Source: SKVR01 sp964491395
GTDB lineage: Bacteria > Bacteroidota > Bacteroidia > Bacteroidales > UBA7960
Reading direction: 5' to 3'
NCBI GenBank assembly: GCA_964491395.1
Contig: CAZBGI010000027.1
Coordinates: 1 to 45,018 of the forward strand
DNA length: 45,018 bases
Shown here: positions 1 to 7,867 of the stretch, one piece after another
How positions within the stretch are numbered: position 1 is the stretch's first letter
How the letters are laid out: every line of letters starts with the position of its first letter
Notes under the pieces: model-generated
Told to the model about the DNA's origin: nothing
Database searches by the model: none
What the model saw: the letters and a program-made list of their open reading frames with translations, nothing else
Program-made: the position numbers and the translations under genes

Positions 1-668
1 TGAATAACCAATACCTGTCCATCAACACCATTTCCGGCACCTATCCCGATGGTAGGAATCTTGATGCTGTCGGTTACTTCTCTGGCCAGGGCTGATGGTA
101 TCTTTTCCAGAACTATGGCAAAACAACCCACCTCTTCCAGCAGCCTGGCATCTTCCTTAAGTCTTTGTGCCTCCTCTTCTTCTTTTGCCCGTACCACGTA
201 AGTGCCAAACTTGTTGATGGATTGCGGGGTAAGGCCCAGGTGACCCATTACCGGTATGCCAGCGGAAAGAATCCTGTCAACGGATTCTTTGATTTCGCGG
301 CCACCCTCCAGTTTTACGGCATTGGCATTGGATTCTTTCATGATGCGAATGGCAGAGTTGAGTGCTTCCCGGCTATTGCCCTGGTAGGTACCGAAAGGAA
401 GGTCAACCACCACAAGAGCCCTTTCCACTGCCCGCATCACAGAGCTGGCATGGTATATCATCTCGTTAAGGGTAATGGGCAGGGTGGTTTTATGGCCGGC
501 CATTACATTGGCGGCACTATCGCCCACCAGAATGATGTCAATACCCGAGTTGTCTATGATATTGGCCATGGAATAATCGTAAGCGGTTAACATGGCAATT
601 TTTTCACCTTTGAGCTTCATTTCCTGGAGCACGTGAGTGGTTATGCGTGGAAAGTTTAAAGTCTTCAT
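1..668 (-). CDS. panB: 3-methyl-2-oxobutanoate hydroxymethyltransferase, 3' end missing
   Basis: This enzyme transfers a hydroxymethyl group from methylene-tetrahydrofolate to alpha-ketoisovalerate, giving ketopantoate for pantothenate and CoA synthesis in the cytoplasm. The minus strand read from 668 begins MKTLNFPRITTHVLQEMKLK. It continues with the family signatures MLTAYDYSMA, LVGDSAANVMAGH (metal-binding Asp), VVVDLPFGTYQ, KLEGG, the catalytic Glu in VLEKIPS, and IPTIGIGAGNGVDGQVLVIH, which runs into the window edge. About 222 codons are present, so roughly 50 C-terminal residues are missing compared with usual family members. The ATG at 666-668 is chosen because it fits the family N-terminus. 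A -7 box lies about 60 bases upstream. Identification rests on direct motif reading and is secure. Confidence 0.95.
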   Translation of the reverse strand, partial: MKTLNFPRITTHVLQEMKLKGEKIAMLTAYDYSMANIIDNSGIDIILVGDSAANVMAGHKTTLPITLNEMIYHASSVMRAVERALVVVDLPFGTYQGNSREALNSAIRIMKESNANAVKLEGGREIKESVDRILSAGIPVMGHLGLTPQSINKFGTYVVRAKEEEEAQRLKEDARLLEEVGCFAIVLEKIPSALAREVTDSIKIPTIGIGAGNGVDGQVLVI

Positions 669-729
669 AGCTTAATAAAATGTGATAATCCTTGTCAGGG
701 GTTGCTTTGGAGCAACTTTGATTTTCCTG

Positions 730-737
730 CAAAGCTA
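730..737 (-). promoter_or_regulatory. Bacteroidota -7 promoter element, panB
   Basis: On the minus strand this reads TAGCTTTG, a full match to the Bacteroidota -7 consensus TAnnTTTG, about 60 bases before the panB start. No clear -33 TTTG is visible at the expected distance. Such short motifs also occur by chance in AT-rich spacers. Confidence 0.5.
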
Positions 738-794
738 CATAAAAATGAGTACGTGAAACACTTGAGTTTGATTTATGTTTGATTATGAACTAAA

Positions 795-831
795 AAGGGC
801 AGCACCGGTACTAAACTCCGATACTGCCCTT
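795..831 (-). terminator. Rho-independent terminator of the rubrerythrin gene
   Basis: An 8-bp stem, AAGGGCAG (795-802) with CTGCCCTT (824-831), extends inward with a few more pairs (ACCGG against CCGAT). On the minus strand it is followed by TTTTTAG. It lies 19 bases beyond the stop codon of the minus-strand gene at 850-1353. Confidence 0.7.
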
Positions 832-849
832 AAAATGCGTTGGTTGGAT

Positions 850-1353
850 TTAGAACGGCCAGAAATTATTGTCGTACCATACTTTTTCGGTCAGTTGCTT
901 GTTGAGATCAAGCAATAGCTTATGGTGTCCTTTCTCCCAATCGGCCAGAAACTGGTAAAGTTCTTTTTCATTGGCATCGGTAGACTCTTTGGCCCGCTTT
1001 TCGTAAACTTCAATGGATTTATTTTCCATATCAATGGCTGCAGAGATAGCTGCTGATTCGAATCCGGCCCCCGAAATATCCTGTTTTATTTTATCAGTAA
1101 GTATATTGTTGGCAATGGCACTTTCTTCTGCTGCGCTCTCCAGTTGATTCACATCAAAGGATTTGTTTTTCTGGTAAAAAGCAAACTGTTTGCTGAGAAA
1201 TTCAATGTGAATCTGCTCTTCATCAGCCATGGTTTGAAAAATGTTTCTCACCTCTTCGCTGGGTGTTTGGGCTGCTACCATTTGATAGAGGCTTTTGCCT
1301 CTGTTTTCCATAATGATGGCTTGCTTTAAAATATCGGTTACCTGGTTGTCCAT
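850..1353 (-). CDS. rubrerythrin-type ferritin-like diiron protein
   Basis: A 167-residue four-helix ferritin-like protein without a rubredoxin domain. The diiron ligand pattern is visible: Glu16 (IIMENRGKSLY), Glu46 with His49 (ADEEQIHIEF), Glu110 (IDMENKSIEVYE) and Glu140 with His143 (LADWEKGHHKLL). The C-terminus WYDNNFWPF resembles the short aromatic tail seen on related ferritin-family proteins of anaerobes. Rubrerythrins reduce hydrogen peroxide in the cytoplasm of anaerobes, but with no rubredoxin module the electron donor must be a separate protein; the exact activity is inferred. It is monocistronic, with its own -7 box and terminator. The nearby lipoprotein MsrB suggests a loose oxidative-stress theme, but the two are separate transcription units. 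Confidence 0.85.
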   Translation of the reverse strand: MDNQVTDILKQAIIMENRGKSLYQMVAAQTPSEEVRNIFQTMADEEQIHIEFLSKQFAFYQKNKSFDVNQLESAAEESAIANNILTDKIKQDISGAGFESAAISAAIDMENKSIEVYEKRAKESTDANEKELYQFLADWEKGHHKLLLDLNKQLTEKVWYDNNFWPF

Positions 1354-1397
1354 GAGTTTTGTTTGTTTAGCTTATTTTTTAATTTGTTATTATTCTC

Positions 1398-1405
1398 CAA
1401 ACCTA
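1398..1405 (-). promoter_or_regulatory. Bacteroidota -7 promoter element, rubrerythrin gene
   Basis: The minus strand reads TAGGTTTG, a full TAnnTTTG match, 45 bases before the start codon at 1353. Confidence 0.5.
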
Positions 1406-1464
1406 AGGTTTTTTTGGGTAAAAAAACAGAAAAATATAAAAATATTTGACCTCTAACGGACTAA

Positions 1465-2067
1465 TCATCTGTTTTCGCGTATGAACGATTCCACCGCCTC
1501 TTTTTCTTCCTGCGATGCATGTCGTTCCATGTAGTCTCTTACCATAGGCGGCTCCTGATCTCCAACCCCCACAAAAATCATTGCGGCGCTGTTCATGCAG
1601 TAACGCAATCCGGTGGGAGGAGGACCATCATCAAATACATGCCCCAGGTGTGATCCACTGGAGGAGTCAATAATTTCGGTGCGAACCATTCCGGCAGAAG
1701 TATCTTTACGGTAGAGAATGACTCCCTCGGTAATGGGCTCGAAGAAGCTGGGCCAGCCGCACCCTGAATCGTACTTGGCATCAGAAACAAACAAGGGTTG
1801 ACCTGTAGCAGCAGAATAGTATATGCCTGCATCTTTGTTCTGATAATATTTTCCGGTGAAAGGCCGTTCCGTTCCCGCCTTGCGGAGCACCTGGTACTGC
1901 GTTGGCTGCAAGGTTTGTTTCCATTCTTCTTCGGATCGTTGTAAAGGATATTCCCCGGTATCATTGTGTTGTGCTGATGTCTTTTTTGATTGCATATCAG
2001 TTGGGTTTTGAGTGTAACTGCAGCTAATGCTGAAAAGTAGAATTAGCAGCGATATAATTTTTTGCAT
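1465..2067 (-). CDS. msrB: peptide-methionine (R)-S-oxide reductase, lipoprotein
   Basis: MsrB reduces methionine-R-sulfoxide in damaged proteins. Residues 1-16 form a lipoprotein signal (MQKIISLLILLFSISC) with lipobox Cys16, so the enzyme should sit on a membrane facing the periplasm or outside. The catalytic domain spans about 48-197: CGWPSF at 103-108, SGSHLGHVFDDGP with His140 and His143, and RYCMNSAAMIF carrying the catalytic Cys157. The structural-zinc CxxC pairs found in many MsrB proteins are missing. Cys103 is a possible recycling cysteine. It stands alone, with 340 bases before the next gene. I saw no clear -7 box upstream. Family assignment is secure; export is inferred from the signal. 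Confidence 0.93.
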   Translation of the reverse strand: MQKIISLLILLFSISCSYTQNPTDMQSKKTSAQHNDTGEYPLQRSEEEWKQTLQPTQYQVLRKAGTERPFTGKYYQNKDAGIYYSAATGQPLFVSDAKYDSGCGWPSFFEPITEGVILYRKDTSAGMVRTEIIDSSSGSHLGHVFDDGPPPTGLRYCMNSAAMIFVGVGDQEPPMVRDYMERHASQEEKEAVESFIRENR

Positions 2068-2408
2068 GATTTATATATTTAAAATTCTCTGGATTGTTGA
2101 AGCCTCAACTTCTCTGAAGATAACAGCAACAATTCTTATCGGATAACAAAAAGAGAAATTAAATTGTTTGTTTTCGGATAGAAGGAAAAAATCTGCATCA
2201 TCTGTCACAAAAGAAATCGCACCACGCCCATTGAAAATTTCCCAACAAAAATGTTTATAGTGTTTAAATACTAGAGTATATCAGGATTGTATAAGGTATT
2301 TTTGTGCTTTTCAACCATTTGACGGTTTTGGTTGTTTGTATATATTATTAGATCTTTAATTGTGAGTGAAATATCTGGCAAACTGCCAGATTCAAAAAAA
2401 CATTTATT
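2068..2408. other. intergenic region between msrB and the sugar dehydrogenase gene
   Basis: This 341-base divergent spacer holds no convincing gene. It contains the -7 box at 2297-2304 for the plus-strand gene and, 17-29 bases before that box, a short palindrome ATACT-AG-AGTAT (2268-2279) that could be an operator. No recognisable msrB promoter element was found. Confidence 0.6.
2297..2304 (+). promoter_or_regulatory. Bacteroidota -7 promoter element, sugar dehydrogenase gene
   Basis: TATTTTTG matches TAnnTTTG. Transcription from here would give a leader of about 100 bases before the ATG at 2409. The palindrome at 2268-2279 sits just upstream. Confidence 0.4.
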
Positions 2409-3527
2409 ATGAGATACAAATCAGTTTTAACGGCATTGCTGATAAGCTTTTCCGTAGTTTCCTGCAACTCGGCAGAGAAAAATGAATTCATTGAAAACGG
2501 CGATTTCTCATTCACGGTTGATACACTTGCCACCGGTCTGGAAAATCCGTGGGGGATGGAATTTCTTCCTGATGGGAGAATACTTATTGTTGAAAGACCT
2601 GGCAGATTGCGGGTTTGGGAAGACGGGGCATTGCATGATGAACCTGTGGCCGGACTTCCTGAAATATGGGTCCACGGACAGGGTGGCTTGCTGGATGTGG
2701 CCATGCATCCCGATTACGATCAAAATGGCTGGTTATATTTTGCCTATTCGGCGCCGGGTTCAGGGGGTGGTAATACCGCCATTGGCAGAGCAAAGCTTAC
2801 GGATGGTCAACTGGAGGATTTTGAGCAGATTTTTCAGGGACAGCCTTTTACTTCGGGTGGTGCTCACTTCGGTAGTCGCATAGTTTTCGATGAAGAGAAC
2901 TACCTTTTTACCACCATTGGCGATCGTGGGCAACAAAATACTGCACAGGAACTCAGCAATCATCACGGTACTGTAATGCGCCTGCACGACGATGGCCGTG
3001 TGCCTGATGACAATCCTTTTGTCGATGAACCAGATGCCATGCCTGAAATCTGGTCTTACGGACACCGCAATATTCAGGGGATGGTATTTCACCCTGAAAC
3101 AGGTGACTTATGGACTCACGAACACGGCGCCAAAGGGGGCGATGAGATCAATGTCATCATGAAAGGAGAAAACTATGGCTGGCCCCTGGCTACTCATGGA
3201 ATCAATTACGATGGAACTGTGATTTCTCCCGATACTACTTTGCCTGGAAAGGTAGATCCCATTCTCCACTGGACTCCTTCCATTGCTCCCTGCGGACTGG
3301 ATATCGTTACCAGCGACAAATACCCGCAGTGGCAGGGCAGTCTCCTGGTGGGAGCACTGGCCGGACAGCATATACACAGAGTGGCCATTGATGGACGTGA
3401 AGTTGTGGAAACAGAAAAACTTATGCAGGACTTTGCGCGTTTCAGAGCCATCAGACAAGGTCCAGACGGTTATCTCTATGTATTGACAGAATCTCCCGGG
3501 CTGTTTTTCAGGATTGTGCCGGACTAA
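2409..3527 (+). CDS. PQQ-dependent aldose sugar dehydrogenase-like lipoprotein
   Basis: A 372-residue beta-propeller protein of the soluble aldose sugar dehydrogenase family (COG2133). The N-terminus MRYKSVLTALLISFSVVSC is a lipoprotein signal with Cys19. Family motifs follow in order: GLENPWGMEFLPDGRILIVE, GGLLDVAMHPDY, GGAHFGSRIVFDEENYLFTT ending in IGDRG, GHRNIQGMVFHP, and THEHGAKGGDEINV followed by NYGWP. These line the PQQ and calcium sites in characterised members. The likely role is periplasmic oxidation of aldoses, passing electrons onward. Many Bacteroidota carry such proteins without PQQ biosynthesis genes, so the cofactor would have to be scavenged. A strong terminator follows directly. 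The substrate cannot be read from sequence. Confidence 0.88.
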   Translation: MRYKSVLTALLISFSVVSCNSAEKNEFIENGDFSFTVDTLATGLENPWGMEFLPDGRILIVERPGRLRVWEDGALHDEPVAGLPEIWVHGQGGLLDVAMHPDYDQNGWLYFAYSAPGSGGGNTAIGRAKLTDGQLEDFEQIFQGQPFTSGGAHFGSRIVFDEENYLFTTIGDRGQQNTAQELSNHHGTVMRLHDDGRVPDDNPFVDEPDAMPEIWSYGHRNIQGMVFHPETGDLWTHEHGAKGGDEINVIMKGENYGWPLATHGINYDGTVISPDTTLPGKVDPILHWTPSIAPCGLDIVTSDKYPQWQGSLLVGALAGQHIHRVAIDGREVVETEKLMQDFARFRAIRQGPDGYLYVLTESPGLFFRIVPD

Positions 3528-3560
3528 TTTTTAAGGTAAATATAATTAGTAGTATAGTTC

Positions 3561-3597
3561 AACGGATGTCGATATGTTTTTCGGTATCCGTTTTTTT
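3561..3597 (+). terminator. Rho-independent terminator after the sugar dehydrogenase gene
   Basis: A 7-bp stem, AACGGAT (3561-3567) with ATCCGTT (3586-3592), is followed by an uninterrupted T run to 3597. It lies 33 bases beyond the stop codon. Confidence 0.8.
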
Positions 3598-3724
3598 AGA
3601 GGTTGAAGTACCTGAATAGACTGGATAGAGTAAGTAAAGAATTATTTTAGTAACGAGTTTAGAATCTCCTTGGCGTTGGTTGTCGACTCTTAACCAAAGT
3701 ATATCACATTTGGCAATCTTTCCA

Positions 3725-3732
3725 TAATTTTG
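3725..3732 (+). promoter_or_regulatory. Bacteroidota -7 promoter element, trehalose operon
   Basis: TAATTTTG matches TAnnTTTG about 100 bases before the first trehalose gene. The next three genes follow with short gaps and no terminator, so this may drive the whole module. Confidence 0.45.
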
Positions 3733-3831
3733 TATATTCGTTTTTTTTATGACAAAGGAAGTAATGATTGCTGTCTGAATAAGTGAATCCTTTGGCAAAA
3801 ACAAAACCATTACAAATTTCGGAGAGAAGCT

Positions 3832-5400
3832 ATGAAGAATTCATCAGGGAACACCGGAGGATATAAGCATATAGATGCATTGATTTTCGATCTCGACGGG
3901 GTAATTACCCAAACCCGGAAAACCCATAAGAAAGCATGGAAAGCAATGTTTGACCGTTTTTTTGAAAAGCACCACCAGGAGCAAACTTCCATGACCGAGA
4001 AGGATTACCAGATATACATTGACGGAAAGCCCCGATACCAGGGAGTGGAAAGTTTTCTGCTATCCCGGAATATTGAACTTCCTTTCGGAAAACCAGCCGA
4101 TGAACCGGGCTTTGATACCGTATGCGCCCTGGGAAACATCAAAAACAAAGTTTTTAATGAAATCCTGGAAAAAGAAGGGGTGGAAATTTATGAGGATGCC
4201 TTGCAAAAACTCAGGGAATGGCGCAATAACGGCATCAAAACTGCCATAGTTTCTTCCAGCAAAAACTGCAAAAAAATCATCGAGGTGGCAGGAATAGATG
4301 ATTTGTTTGATACACGGGTTGATGGCTTGGTTTCGGTAAAGATCGGCCTGAAAGGAAAACCTGACCCTGACATATTTACAGAAGCAGCCCGCCGGCTTGG
4401 TGCACGGGCCGAAAACTCTGTGGTATTTGAAGATGCTACCTCCGGCGTTCAAGCGGGTCAGAGAGGTTTCTTTGGCCTGGTGGTAGGGGTGAATCGTTTC
4501 GACAACAAAGAAGCTTTGCTGGAAAATGGTGCCGATATTACAATTGATAGCTTTGCAGATATAGACCTCAACGATCAAGCCATTGTGGAGGAATATTTTT
4601 CAAGGCAGGGTGAGCCCATCTTTCCGGGAGAAAGCAAAATTTTTGACATACTCAACCAGAAAAAACCTGCCATATTTCTCGATTACGACGGCACGCTATC
4701 ACCCATTGTACCCCGGCCGGAAGATGCCGTAATATCCATTGAGATGAAGCAGACCCTCAAAAAACTGGCTGAGGTATTTATCGTAGCGATTGTTACCGGC
4801 CGCGACAAAGAGGATGTGGAAAACCTGGTAGGACTCGATGAGTTGGTGTATGCCGGAAGTCATGGCTATATCATTACCGGCCCGGGGGGATTGCATATGG
4901 AGCATCCCGATTCAGAAAAAATCATTCCCAGACTTGATGAAATTGAAGAAGAAGTAGGTAAGAAGCTAAAAGAAACGACGGAAGGTACCCAATTGGATCG
5001 GAAGCGGTATGCCATTGGTATCCATTACCGCAATGCAAGGCCTGAAGATGAAGAAGTAGTATTGAATCTGGTGGATGAGATCCTGCAAAAGTATCCGGGG
5101 CATAAAAAAGGAAAAGGAAAAAAGATTGTGGAAATAAAACCTGACATAGACTGGCACAAGGGCAAAGCGGTAAACTGGATTTTAGATGCCCTGGATTTGA
5201 CCGGAAAGGATGATATTATCCCCATGTTTATTGGAGACGATATTACCGATGAAGATGGGTTTAAGGTATTAAAAAATAAAGGCATCGGCATTCTTGTGGG
5301 AGGGCATGGGCAAAAAACCCATGCGCAATATGCCCTGAAAAATGTATACCAGGTAAGAGTATTTTTTAACAGGTTATTGAAGTTGTATGAGAAGAAATAA
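3832..5400 (+). CDS. fusion of beta-phosphoglucomutase-like HAD hydrolase and trehalose-6-phosphate phosphatase
   Basis: Two HAD domains in one 522-residue chain. Residues about 13-245 match the beta-phosphoglucomutase family: FDLDGVITQ (Asp20, Asp22), the cap motif RYQGVESFLL, AIVSSSKN, GKPDPDIF and VVFEDATSGVQAG. It would convert beta-glucose-1-phosphate to glucose-6-phosphate. Residues about 278-515 match OtsB: FLDYDGTLSP (nucleophile Asp284 and Asp286), IVTGRDKEDV, WHKGKAV and IGDDITDEDGF (Asp469, Asp470, Asp473). All catalytic positions are intact in both halves. It is followed 32 bases later by the GH65 gene, whose product would release beta-glucose-1-phosphate. It is probably the only working trehalose phosphatase here, because the OtsB-like domain on the otsA gene is degenerate. 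Substrate assignments are by family and context. Confidence 0.9.
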   Translation: MKNSSGNTGGYKHIDALIFDLDGVITQTRKTHKKAWKAMFDRFFEKHHQEQTSMTEKDYQIYIDGKPRYQGVESFLLSRNIELPFGKPADEPGFDTVCALGNIKNKVFNEILEKEGVEIYEDALQKLREWRNNGIKTAIVSSSKNCKKIIEVAGIDDLFDTRVDGLVSVKIGLKGKPDPDIFTEAARRLGARAENSVVFEDATSGVQAGQRGFFGLVVGVNRFDNKEALLENGADITIDSFADIDLNDQAIVEEYFSRQGEPIFPGESKIFDILNQKKPAIFLDYDGTLSPIVPRPEDAVISIEMKQTLKKLAEVFIVAIVTGRDKEDVENLVGLDELVYAGSHGYIITGPGGLHMEHPDSEKIIPRLDEIEEEVGKKLKETTEGTQLDRKRYAIGIHYRNARPEDEEVVLNLVDEILQKYPGHKKGKGKKIVEIKPDIDWHKGKAVNWILDALDLTGKDDIIPMFIGDDITDEDGFKVLKNKGIGILVGGHGQKTHAQYALKNVYQVRVFFNRLLKLYEKK

Positions 5401-5432
5401 TGTTGAATAAAAAACCTTAATGTAAAAAAGTT

Positions 5433-7853
5433 ATGTCAAACTGGACAGTTTATTATAAAGGATTTAATTCAAAAGATCACCCGTTGCAGGAAGCTCTTTG
5501 TACTTTAGGAAACGGATATATTGCTTCACGGGCTGCACTGGAGATGGAACGTAACAAATTCAAAGATAACCCCGGGAAAGATTGGAACTATCCGGGCACT
5601 TACCTTGCCGGTGGTTACAACCGGATGAAGTCCAAAATACAGGATAAAGTGATTGAAAATGAAGATTTGGTTAACTGGCCCAACTGGCTGCTCCTGACCT
5701 ATAAAATTGATGATGGCGACTGGTTTGATATGGACAGTGTGGAGGTATTGCACTTTGATACCTGCCTGAAAATGAAAGAGGCCATTCTGGAACGTCGGAT
5801 GACTTTCAGGGACAAGCAGGGCAGGGATACCTCCATTGTGAGTCGGCGACTGGTAAGCATGGACAATAAAAATGCTGCTGCCATCCAATGGACAGTAACA
5901 CCGGAAAACTGGTCGGGAAAACTATACATACGCTCAGGAATTGACGGGCATGTTATTAACAACAATGTAGAGCGTTACAGCGGTTTGAACCAGGATCACG
6001 TCGAGGTGCTAAACTCCGGCTATTTTAACGATAATAGCGTGTTTATGCTTAGCCAGTCCAGGCAATCCAGGGTGTTGGTGGCTCAGGCTGCACGTACTCA
6101 CTTCTTTGACGCAAAGGAAGAAAAAATTGAATTGGCCCAGTCCAGGTTTGAAAAAGATAACCTGGTGGCAGGAGATTATGTCCTTTCTTGTGAAAAGGGG
6201 AAGAGTATTACCATAGAAAAAATCACTGCCTTTTACACTTCCCGCGATATGGCCATTGCTGATCCCTTAACTGCAGCCAAGTCCCTTATTGAACGGGTGG
6301 GTAGGTTTGCCGTTCTGGAAGAAAAACACAAAACCCTATGGGCGCAAATATGGCAGTACAATGATATTGAGCTGGTGACCTCCGAAAATACCGATCAGCT
6401 GGTCACCCGTTTGCACATCTTGCATTTGTATCAGACAGTTTCCAATAACAGTATTGATGCCGATATGGGTATACCCGCCCGCGGCTGGCATGGCGAAGCT
6501 TACCGGGGTCATATTTTCTGGGATGAGCTGTATATTCAGCCTTTTATTGACTTGCATCATCCGCAGTTGTCGCGTTCCCTGCTCATGTATCGCTACCGTC
6601 GGTTGCCCGAAGCCCGGCAGGCAGCCTCAGAGGCGGGCTATAGAGGTGCGATGTTTCCCTGGCAAAGCGGAAGCAACGGCAAGGAAGAAACCCAGAAAAT
6701 TCACTTAAATCCCCAGTCAGGTCGTTGGCTACCTGATGTTTCTCACCTGCAATATCATATCAATGTTGCGGTGGCATTCAACGTTTGGCATTACTACCAG
6801 AGTACCGGCGATATGGACTTTTTGCTTTCCCATGGTGCTGAAATTATTCTGTCCACAGCCCTGTTCTGGTCCAGTAAAACAGAATTCAATGAAAAACGAA
6901 AACGCTACGAGATTCGCAAGGTGATGGGGCCCGACGAGTATCATACGCATTACCCTGACGCAGCAGAAGAGGATCCAGGCATTAACAACAATGCATATAC
7001 CAATGTGATGGTAGTGTGGGTTATTCAGCATGCTCTTGAATTACTGGAATTGCTCGATGAGAATTGCTGCGAAAACCTGGAGAAATCCCTTGAATTTACC
7101 AAAAAGGATTTGGAAAGATGGAAAGATATTACATCTAAAATGTACGTCCCTTTCAAGGATAATATCATCATGCAATTTGAAGGGTATGAGAAACTGAAGG
7201 AGCTTGACTGGGATTATTACCATGAAAAACATGGATATTCTTTGCGGCTGGACCGCATCCTTGAAGCAGAAGGAGATTCGTGCAACAATTATAAAGCCAG
7301 CAAACAGGCCGATGTGCTGATGCTGTTTTACCTGTTTTCCAGCGAAGAATTACAAAAAATCTTCAAAAAATTAGGATACTCCTTCCAGGCAGAGGATATT
7401 CCTGATAATATCGAGTATTACCGTAAACGAACGGCCCACGGCTCCACCCTCAGCCAGGTTATTCATGCATGGGTATATGCACGTTCTCACAGGGATGAAT
7501 CATGGAAACGCTTTCGCACAGCACTCATGAGTGACTTTGCAGATGTGCAGGGGGGAACAACACACGAAGGAATTCATTTGGGAGCTATGGCTGGCACGCT
7601 CGATATCATTCAAAGATGCTACTCCGGACTTGAAATCAGGGATGATGTACTGTGGTTCAACCCCCGATTGCCCGAAGATATTAAACAGATGAATTATCAC
7701 CTGCGATACCGCGGACACTGGATGAAACTGGGAATCAATCACCAGAAGCTTTCTATTATATTTGACAAAGGCTGGGCAAATCCTGTTACCATTGGGGTGA
7801 AAGGGGAAACCCACCGTTTTGAAACCAACGATAAAAAAGTATTTAATTTATAA
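5433..7853 (+). CDS. glycoside hydrolase family 65 phosphorylase, probably acting on trehalose
   Basis: An 806-residue GH65 enzyme. These inverting phosphorylases split alpha-glucobiosides with phosphate to give beta-glucose-1-phosphate and glucose. Visible motifs: GNGYIASR near 27-34, PARGWHGEAYRGHIFWDE (348-365), MFPWQSGSNGKEE (407-419), the general acid Glu502 in KVMGPDEYH, the phosphate-binding region RTAHGSTLSQVIHA (666-679) and GGTTHEGIHLGAMAGTLD (707-724). Length is normal for the family. GH65 also includes maltose, kojibiose and nigerose phosphorylases. Trehalose is preferred here only because the flanking genes carry OtsA, OtsB and beta-phosphoglucomutase domains. It has no signal peptide, so it is cytoplasmic. 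Confidence 0.9.
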   Translation: MSNWTVYYKGFNSKDHPLQEALCTLGNGYIASRAALEMERNKFKDNPGKDWNYPGTYLAGGYNRMKSKIQDKVIENEDLVNWPNWLLLTYKIDDGDWFDMDSVEVLHFDTCLKMKEAILERRMTFRDKQGRDTSIVSRRLVSMDNKNAAAIQWTVTPENWSGKLYIRSGIDGHVINNNVERYSGLNQDHVEVLNSGYFNDNSVFMLSQSRQSRVLVAQAARTHFFDAKEEKIELAQSRFEKDNLVAGDYVLSCEKGKSITIEKITAFYTSRDMAIADPLTAAKSLIERVGRFAVLEEKHKTLWAQIWQYNDIELVTSENTDQLVTRLHILHLYQTVSNNSIDADMGIPARGWHGEAYRGHIFWDELYIQPFIDLHHPQLSRSLLMYRYRRLPEARQAASEAGYRGAMFPWQSGSNGKEETQKIHLNPQSGRWLPDVSHLQYHINVAVAFNVWHYYQSTGDMDFLLSHGAEIILSTALFWSSKTEFNEKRKRYEIRKVMGPDEYHTHYPDAAEEDPGINNNAYTNVMVVWVIQHALELLELLDENCCENLEKSLEFTKKDLERWKDITSKMYVPFKDNIIMQFEGYEKLKELDWDYYHEKHGYSLRLDRILEAEGDSCNNYKASKQADVLMLFYLFSSEELQKIFKKLGYSFQAEDIPDNIEYYRKRTAHGSTLSQVIHAWVYARSHRDESWKRFRTALMSDFADVQGGTTHEGIHLGAMAGTLDIIQRCYSGLEIRDDVLWFNPRLPEDIKQMNYHLRYRGHWMKLGINHQKLSIIFDKGWANPVTIGVKGETHRFETNDKKVFNL

Positions 7854-7856
7854 AGC

Positions 7857-7862
7857 AGGAGG
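7857..7862 (+). promoter_or_regulatory. strong Shine-Dalgarno before the trehalose-6-phosphate synthase gene
   Basis: AGGAGG lies five bases before the ATG at 7868, just after the stop of the GH65 gene. Most starts in this window have no such sequence. Confidence 0.7.
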
Positions 7863-7867
7863 AAAAG

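Larger units (their letters stand above)
3528..3831 (+). other. intergenic region before the trehalose module
   Basis: This 304-base stretch holds the terminator at 3561-3597 and the -7 box at 3725-3732. An 83-codon minus-strand frame inside it has no recognisable protein character and overlaps both elements, so I do not call it a gene. Confidence 0.6.

Noticed and set aside
165..590. 141-codon plus-strand open frame at the left edge
   Set aside because: It lies antisense to panB, whose motifs are unambiguous, and its translation has no protein-family character.
3559..3810. 83-codon minus-strand frame between the sugar dehydrogenase gene and the trehalose operon
   Set aside because: It covers the terminator and the -7 box and shows no family pattern.
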